From contig OX638370.1 in assembly GCA_951812925.1 (NCBI GenBank), positions 34,839,948-34,903,947 on the forward strand: 64,000 nt of DNA, written 5' to 3'. The DNA is from Calliopum simillimum (lineage: Eukaryota > Arthropoda > Insecta > Diptera > Lauxaniidae). The position numbers and the translations under genes were made by a program. The number at the start of each line of letters is the position of its first letter. Position 1 is the first letter of the stretch. Under the pieces are notes generated by a model. That model searched no databases. It had not been told where the DNA came from and saw only the letters and a program-made list of their open reading frames with translations. Shown here one piece after another: positions 58,841 to 64,000 of this stretch.

Positions 58841-59828
58841 ATATGGGCATATCCGAAAATAATCTCCTCTTATATGTCCCAGGTTTTAAGAACATTTCTT
58901 TTTTCATGTTTCAAATGTGGTGGAATACATTCCTAGACGTATAGAATGAAATTTCCAATAGGTGAACAAAAAAATTTCGACCCGAGAGCGTGTCACGAGG
59001 TCGTTTTATCTAAACATTTTGGGAAAATTGAGATTTCCGAGAATATGCGGGAGAGCACATATTTCAGAAGTAGTAGATATGCTACGAGGCACCTTTCCAA
59101 ATATTCTGCAGTAAGATTCAGAAAAATCGTATGTGAGTCGTGGCCACAGAATGGGTTAAAAAGTCTAAATCGCTCATTAAGGCCACATAACAGGTCCTAA
59201 AATTCTGAAAAAAACTCAAGCGAATTCATTGATAAAAAATAAATCGACTATGTTTACGATGATTTTTTTAATTTAAGCCCCCCATGTCGAGCAAAAAACG
59301 AAAAACGCAAAGTTTTGGGTAAAAACGTGATTTTTGGCGGAATGCGAAATTTAGGGTTTTTCGTTTTTTACTCGAAATGGAGGGCTTAAATCAACAAAAC
59401 ATCAAAACAAAATCGATTTAGTTTTTACCAAGGAGTTTACTTGAATTTTTTCAAAATTTTAGAACCTGTTATGTGGCCGTAATGAGCGATTTTTACTTTT
59501 TAACCCATTCTGTCACCACGACCCACATACGATTTTTCTGAATTTTACTTCAAAATATTTGGAAAGGTGCCCCGTAACATATCTATGTACTACTTCTGAA
59601 ATATTTGCTCTCCCGTATATTATCGGAAATCTTGATTTCCCAGAAATTTTAGATAAAACGACCTCCTGACACCCTCTCGGGTCGAAATTTTTTTGTTCTG
59701 CTGTTGAGAACTTCATTTTATATGTTTAGGAATATATTCCACCACATTTGGTTATTGAACGTGAAAAAAAAAATTTATCTTAAATCCTGGGTCATATAAA
59801 AAGAGATTATTTTTGGATATGCCCATAT
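58841..59828. repeat. 988-bp long inverted repeat
   Basis: ATATGGGCATATCCGAAAAT at 58841 pairs with ATTATTTTTGGATATGCCCA near 59828. Matching goes inward through TTTCGACCCGAGAG / CTCTCGGGTCGAAA, GGAAAGGTGCC, CATATGATTTTTC-like and ATTAAGGCCACATAACAGGT / ACCTGTTATGTGGCC to a ~45-bp loop at about 59312-59356. Arms ~480 bp. No ORF. Confidence 0.8.
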
Positions 59829-59829
59829 G

Positions 59830-61170
59830 CGATCATTTTTCGAACAGCCCTATGCTCTCGTGCATAATTGAATTCAAATTTTCATTTGGAGTACTTACCA
59901 CAAGTTTGACAAAACTTTTGTATATAGGTAAGTGTTTAAATTTTTTCCATGTGCTTAACATTTTTTGATAATAAATCAGGAAAATTAATTAATTAAACAA
60001 TTACTAAAAATGTCGAGTAAGTCAAGCAGCTTTAAATAAAAAGCAGTTGCGCTATGAATAATTAAATTCTGTGAAAATGTTGACATAAATTTACTTTTCT
60101 GCAACTAAAAAGACTTTCCGGTGTTTATCATCACAATAAAAACAACAAAAAAATATAAAAAATTCTTTTTGACGTGAAATTTTATTTGCTTTGTAAATTG
60201 AAACTTTGTGTGGAAGGCATCAAGTGACAGAGCTCACTTCTAAACTAAACAAAACGTGACAAATACTTAACGTGTATACGTATACAATCAACATCGCCAA
60301 CTGTCTGGAAATTTTTAAAGGGATAGAGAAAAGATTATGAAATTTTAGTCATCAAAGTTTCACCAGAGAGTGCTTTAGTTTTTGCCATAATTAGAACCTA
60401 CGCTATAATGAAAAATCACTTGTTTTCCGAAATAGATAACATGAATGTTTGTTTTAGGGCGGCTGTTTTTAACCTTTGCTTGATGTATCATTGTTAGCTA
60501 ATGCAGTTTTGAAAGACTAAAGTTTATGAAAATATATTTATAATGTAATTCATAAATCATTTCATAATTCTTCAAAAAGAAATACATTTTTTTCGAAGTG
60601 TGCAATTTTCATTTTCTACAGAGAACTTGTTAAGTAAAAATAGAAATTCACATAATTTTAAAAATTCATATTAAATAAATCATGCAATTCTATTATATTA
60701 GTACGTTTGTATAAAGTATATTCATTTTATATCAATGTTTTTAAAATGCATTAGTGATTATTTTTATTTTTATTTTTTCCTTATTTTATAATTCTAAAAT
60801 TAATAATAATCGTCATATCCGTTTGGTTATTTGTCTATTTGACACTTTGACATTGGTATTAAAATTGTTTGCAGTGCTTAAAATATATTACGTCTGCAAA
60901 CATTTTTTTGTGGTTGGTCCTCAGTGGCGGGTCTTACGATACATCAGTATTGTGGGTCTGTTTTCGTTCTGTTAATAGTGAAGATGTAAAAAGTTATTTC
61001 AATTTTTGCGTACAAACTATTCGTGATATTTATGTGGGTGGAGGTGTCATGCCTCGTTGCCCATTCTAAGCCACATTTTGATTGGGAGAATCTTTGCTTT
61101 TCTTATTTAATAAAATAGTACCTGTTCCATTATAAAGATTCCTTTCTATCAAAACAATTTGCAATTAAAA
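59830..61170. other. AT-rich flank without recognised gene
   Basis: Only short ORFs. Confidence 0.5.
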
Positions 61171-62872
61171 TAATAGACGGAGAGCCAGCGCTTGGCTGAC
61201 CCTCCTCATAGTATCAAAGCTGAATTTTTTTGTGAGTGTTCTTCCAATAGATGGTATGAACTTCTGTTCTAGTGAATTCCTGAGAGGTGGTGCCTACGTG
61301 AGATATCGGCCGCAAAAGGTCGAGAAAAACAGTTTTTTGCAAATATCTCGCTAACGGTTATATCTACAAAAAAATTAACTTCCACAATTTTATAGCTCAT
61401 TAAATTTCATATCGAAAAGTGGTGCTAATTGTTTTCGCACGACCTATAATTTAGGAGATATGGTCCATGGAAATTGGACTTTCCAACCCAACATATAAAA
61501 TTCATAATTTTTTTCTTCTAGTCGGCCTATTTTTTAGTTTCAAATTATGCACCAAAATTCGAGACCAATTTACCTGTCGTACAAAAAGTTATTCAGGCAC
61601 AAAGGTCGAGAAAATTAGTATCTCGCTAACGCTTATTTCTACAAAAAAATGGTTCTCAACAATTTTGTAGCGCAGAAAATTTCATATCAAAAAGTGGTGC
61701 AAACTATTTTCGTACGACAAACAGTTTAGGAGATAACCTATTTTAAGGTATTTTCCGCATACAAGTGTTCATAGTAATATGAATGTTGATTTTCAAAGTA
61801 CTCTAACTACGCCTACGTCATAGTATCATGGCTGAATTTTTTTGTGGGTATTCTTCTAATAAGGAATTCTAACTTTTGTTTTAGTTAAATCGTGAGAGGT
61901 GGTGCCTTCGCGAAATATCGGGTGCAAAAGGTAGAGAAAATCAGTTTTTTGAAAGTTGATTTTGAAATTACTATAACTATGTCTACGTCATGGTATCATG
62001 GCTGCATTTTTTTGTGGGTATTTCTCCAATAGTTTTAGTCAAATCATGAGCGGTGGTGCCTTCGTGAGATATCGGGTGAGAAAGGTAGAGAAAATCAGTT
62101 TTTTGAAAGTTGATTTTCAAATTAATATAACTATGCTCGATATCTCGTGAAGGCACCACCTCTCACGGTTAGACTAAAACAAAAGTTGGTACCCACTAAT
62201 GGAAAAATACCCACAAAAAAATTCTATGACGTAGGCGTAGTTATAGTACTTTGAAAATCAACACTCATATTACTATGCACACTTATATGCGGAAAATACC
62301 TTAAAACAGGATATCTCCTAAACTGTGGATCGTACGAAAACAATTTGCCCAACTTTTTGATATGAAATTTTCTGAGCTACAAAATTATAGAGCACCATTT
62401 TTTTCTAGAAATAAGCGTAATCGAGATACTACTTTTCTCGACCTTTGTGCCTGAATAACTTTTTGAACGACAGTGAAATTGGTCTCGAATTTTGGTGCAT
62501 ACCTACTTTGAAACTATAAAATAGACCGACTAAAGAAAAAAAAAATTATGGATTTTATATGTTGGATCGGAAGGTCCAACTTCACTGGACCATATCTCCT
62601 AAACTATAGGTCGTACGGAAACAATTTTTCGATATAAAATTCAAGGAGCTATAAAATTGTGAAAGTTAATTTTTTTGTAGATACAACCGTTAGCGAGACA
62701 TTTGCAAAAAACAGTTTTTCTCGATCTTTTGCGCCCGATATCTCACGTAGGCACCACCTCTCAGGAATTCACTAGAACAGAAGTTCATACCTACTATTGG
62801 AAGAACACTCACAAAAAAATTCAGCTTTGATACTATGAGGAGGGTCAGCCAAGCGCTGGCTCTTAGTCTATA
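61171..62872. mobile_element. 1.7-kb foldback-like element with internally repeated arms
   Basis: ATAGACGGAGAGCCAGCGCT at the left mirrors AGCGCTGGCTCTTAGTCTAT at the right. Arms of about 740 bp (61173-61921 and 62136-62870) flank a ~210-bp loop. Within each arm a ~300-bp module is repeated imperfectly (AGGTCGAGAAAA, TATCTCGCTAACG, TTTCATATC-AAAAGTGGTGC, TTAGGAGATA twice). A module with GAATTTTTTTGTG-GT-TTC and GAGAGGTGGTGCCT occurs twice in the left arm and again in the loop. Long, internally tandem-repeated inverted ends are the hallmark of foldback elements. No transposase present. Confidence 0.75.
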
Positions 62873-62879
62873 ACGAGTT

Positions 62880-64000
62880 TATAATAATTGAGATTTTAGA
62901 ATTTTTAAAAATAAAAAGGAAGTTCTATTGTATGATTTTTTTACATGTTCACTAAGATTGTTAAATGTTTATATATTATTTAAATACATATTTGTTTATT
63001 CAGTTACGTACTTTATTTTGTCTACTAGTTCAATTTCACTATGTACCTTTTGTTTATCGCATTATTCCTCTAATATTTGTATTATAAATTGTCGTAATAA
63101 CTATATGCGTATTACGGTTCCGTCAATATTAAACCTATGATCTATTTGTGTATATCCAATTATATACATAGATTGTTTAAATTAGATTGTTTTTTGAATC
63201 GTATTATGATCTTTGTCTGCAAACATCTAAATAGAACTAAAATTTTTATACCCTTTTTAACGAAAATATAAATTTTTTTTTTTTAAACACGATATTTTGA
63301 ACATTTTCTATGTACATCCCAGTTATTTTCTCTAGTTTTCCATATATTTTCGATTCCAATTCAGAAGAATTTTTAAATCTTTTTTTTTTTTTAGTTTCAT
63401 AGTTGCAGACTTCGAAAAAAAAATAATATTTTTCTGCCCACACAGAGCTAAAACGACTACAATAAATAGTAGAAAAGTAAAAAGATATCTCTACGGATTT
63501 CATCCAAAAAGAAAGTCACATCAAAATTATAAAGAAAATCTTCTTAAAATTTTTGTTGACATTTATTTGAAAAAAAAAAAAAACATAATCAGTCCGTTCG
63601 TTTACTCCAAGTTTTTACAATTTTTTACCAAAAAGCGAAAACGAATAGCCTGATTATTTTCAATACGATTTTTTCTTGAAACAATATTTTCATTCTATTG
63701 AAAATTATGTGAAAATCATCTTAATTTTATCAGAAATCTTTTTGGAAAATAATAAGATTTTTTCTTTATGTTACAAAATTTTCATATAAAAGGTTTTTTA
63801 AGAAGATTTCTATATGGTTTGGATAAAAACCATAGGGATATCTTCTAACTTTTCTACTATTTTATCAGTTTATAATTCAGCCACCAGAATTGCTAATTGT
63901 ACTAATGCAGCTTGTTCCATGACGACCAATCACATATAGTTTTGTAAGAATAAATTGATGATAAAGATGATTCTCATAACAAAAGTTAAGTGACTTACCT
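62880..64000. other. AT-rich right end of window
   Basis: No gene recognised; poly-T and poly-A tracts. Confidence 0.5.

Noticed and set aside
1..64000. CRISPR arrays, bacterial operons, phage or plasmid functions
   Set aside because: Spliceosomal introns, fly-type transposons and AT-rich intergenic DNA show this is an animal nuclear genome; the direct repeats are tandem or dispersed, not spaced CRISPR repeats.

Overview
The window is nuclear DNA of a higher fly (Diptera, Brachycera). Four observations support this. The only intact host gene is a close match to the insect SLC17 phosphate-cotransporter family, most like Drosophila Picot. Its start contexts are fly-like (CAAAATG). One promoter carries a Drosophila-type Inr plus DPE pair. 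The repeats include DINE/Helentron ('mini-me'-type) elements with the (TA)n - core - (GTCY)n layout known from flies. Very AT-rich introns and the repeat load suggest a large-genome fly such as a tephritid, but the species cannot be fixed from the sequence.

Host gene. One gene on the + strand runs from about 24 kb to 57.7 kb. It has two alternative first coding exons, 24827-24887 and 51036-51138. Both end in phase 1 and can join the same five downstream exons (52825-53003, 55643-55732, 55798-56271, 56347-56629, 56689-57176). The predicted proteins are 524 aa (distal start) and 538 aa (proximal start). They share all membrane segments and differ only in the cytoplasmic N-terminus. The distal form needs a 27.9-kb first intron, the proximal one a 1.7-kb intron. 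The proximal promoter has TCAGTT (A+1 at 50475) with AGATAC exactly at +28.

Upstream flank (1-24 kb). No convincing host gene. It holds hairpin elements (19-273, 395-582), a DINE-type Helentron with 142-bp tandem repeats (1865-2959), an unassigned coiled-coil ORF remnant, a dead IS630-Tc1-mariner transposase (11509-12153 inside TIRs), two larger TIR elements (12554-13257, 15580-16402), and two tandem arrays, one with a ~350-bp higher-order unit (about 18.56-19.61 kb).

Long intron (24.9-52.8 kb). A 962-bp inverted repeat, a second Helentron in the opposite orientation, three copies of a ~210-bp TIR element, copies of a GAGATTTA-rich MITE, degenerate ~19-bp-based minisatellite arrays, an antisense non-LTR retrotransposon fragment with an open 576-aa RT frame (41490-43220), and an RNase H relic (about 48.1-48.4 kb).

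Intron 2 and downstream flank. Intron 2 holds another minisatellite array. Downstream of the gene lie a repeat shared with 5.3 kb, a 988-bp hairpin (58841-59828) and a 1.7-kb foldback-like element (61171-62872). The rest is AT-rich sequence in which I see no gene. I found no multi-gene undescribed system. The most unusual content is the set of very long inverted repeats and the higher-order tandem arrays around and inside one transporter gene.
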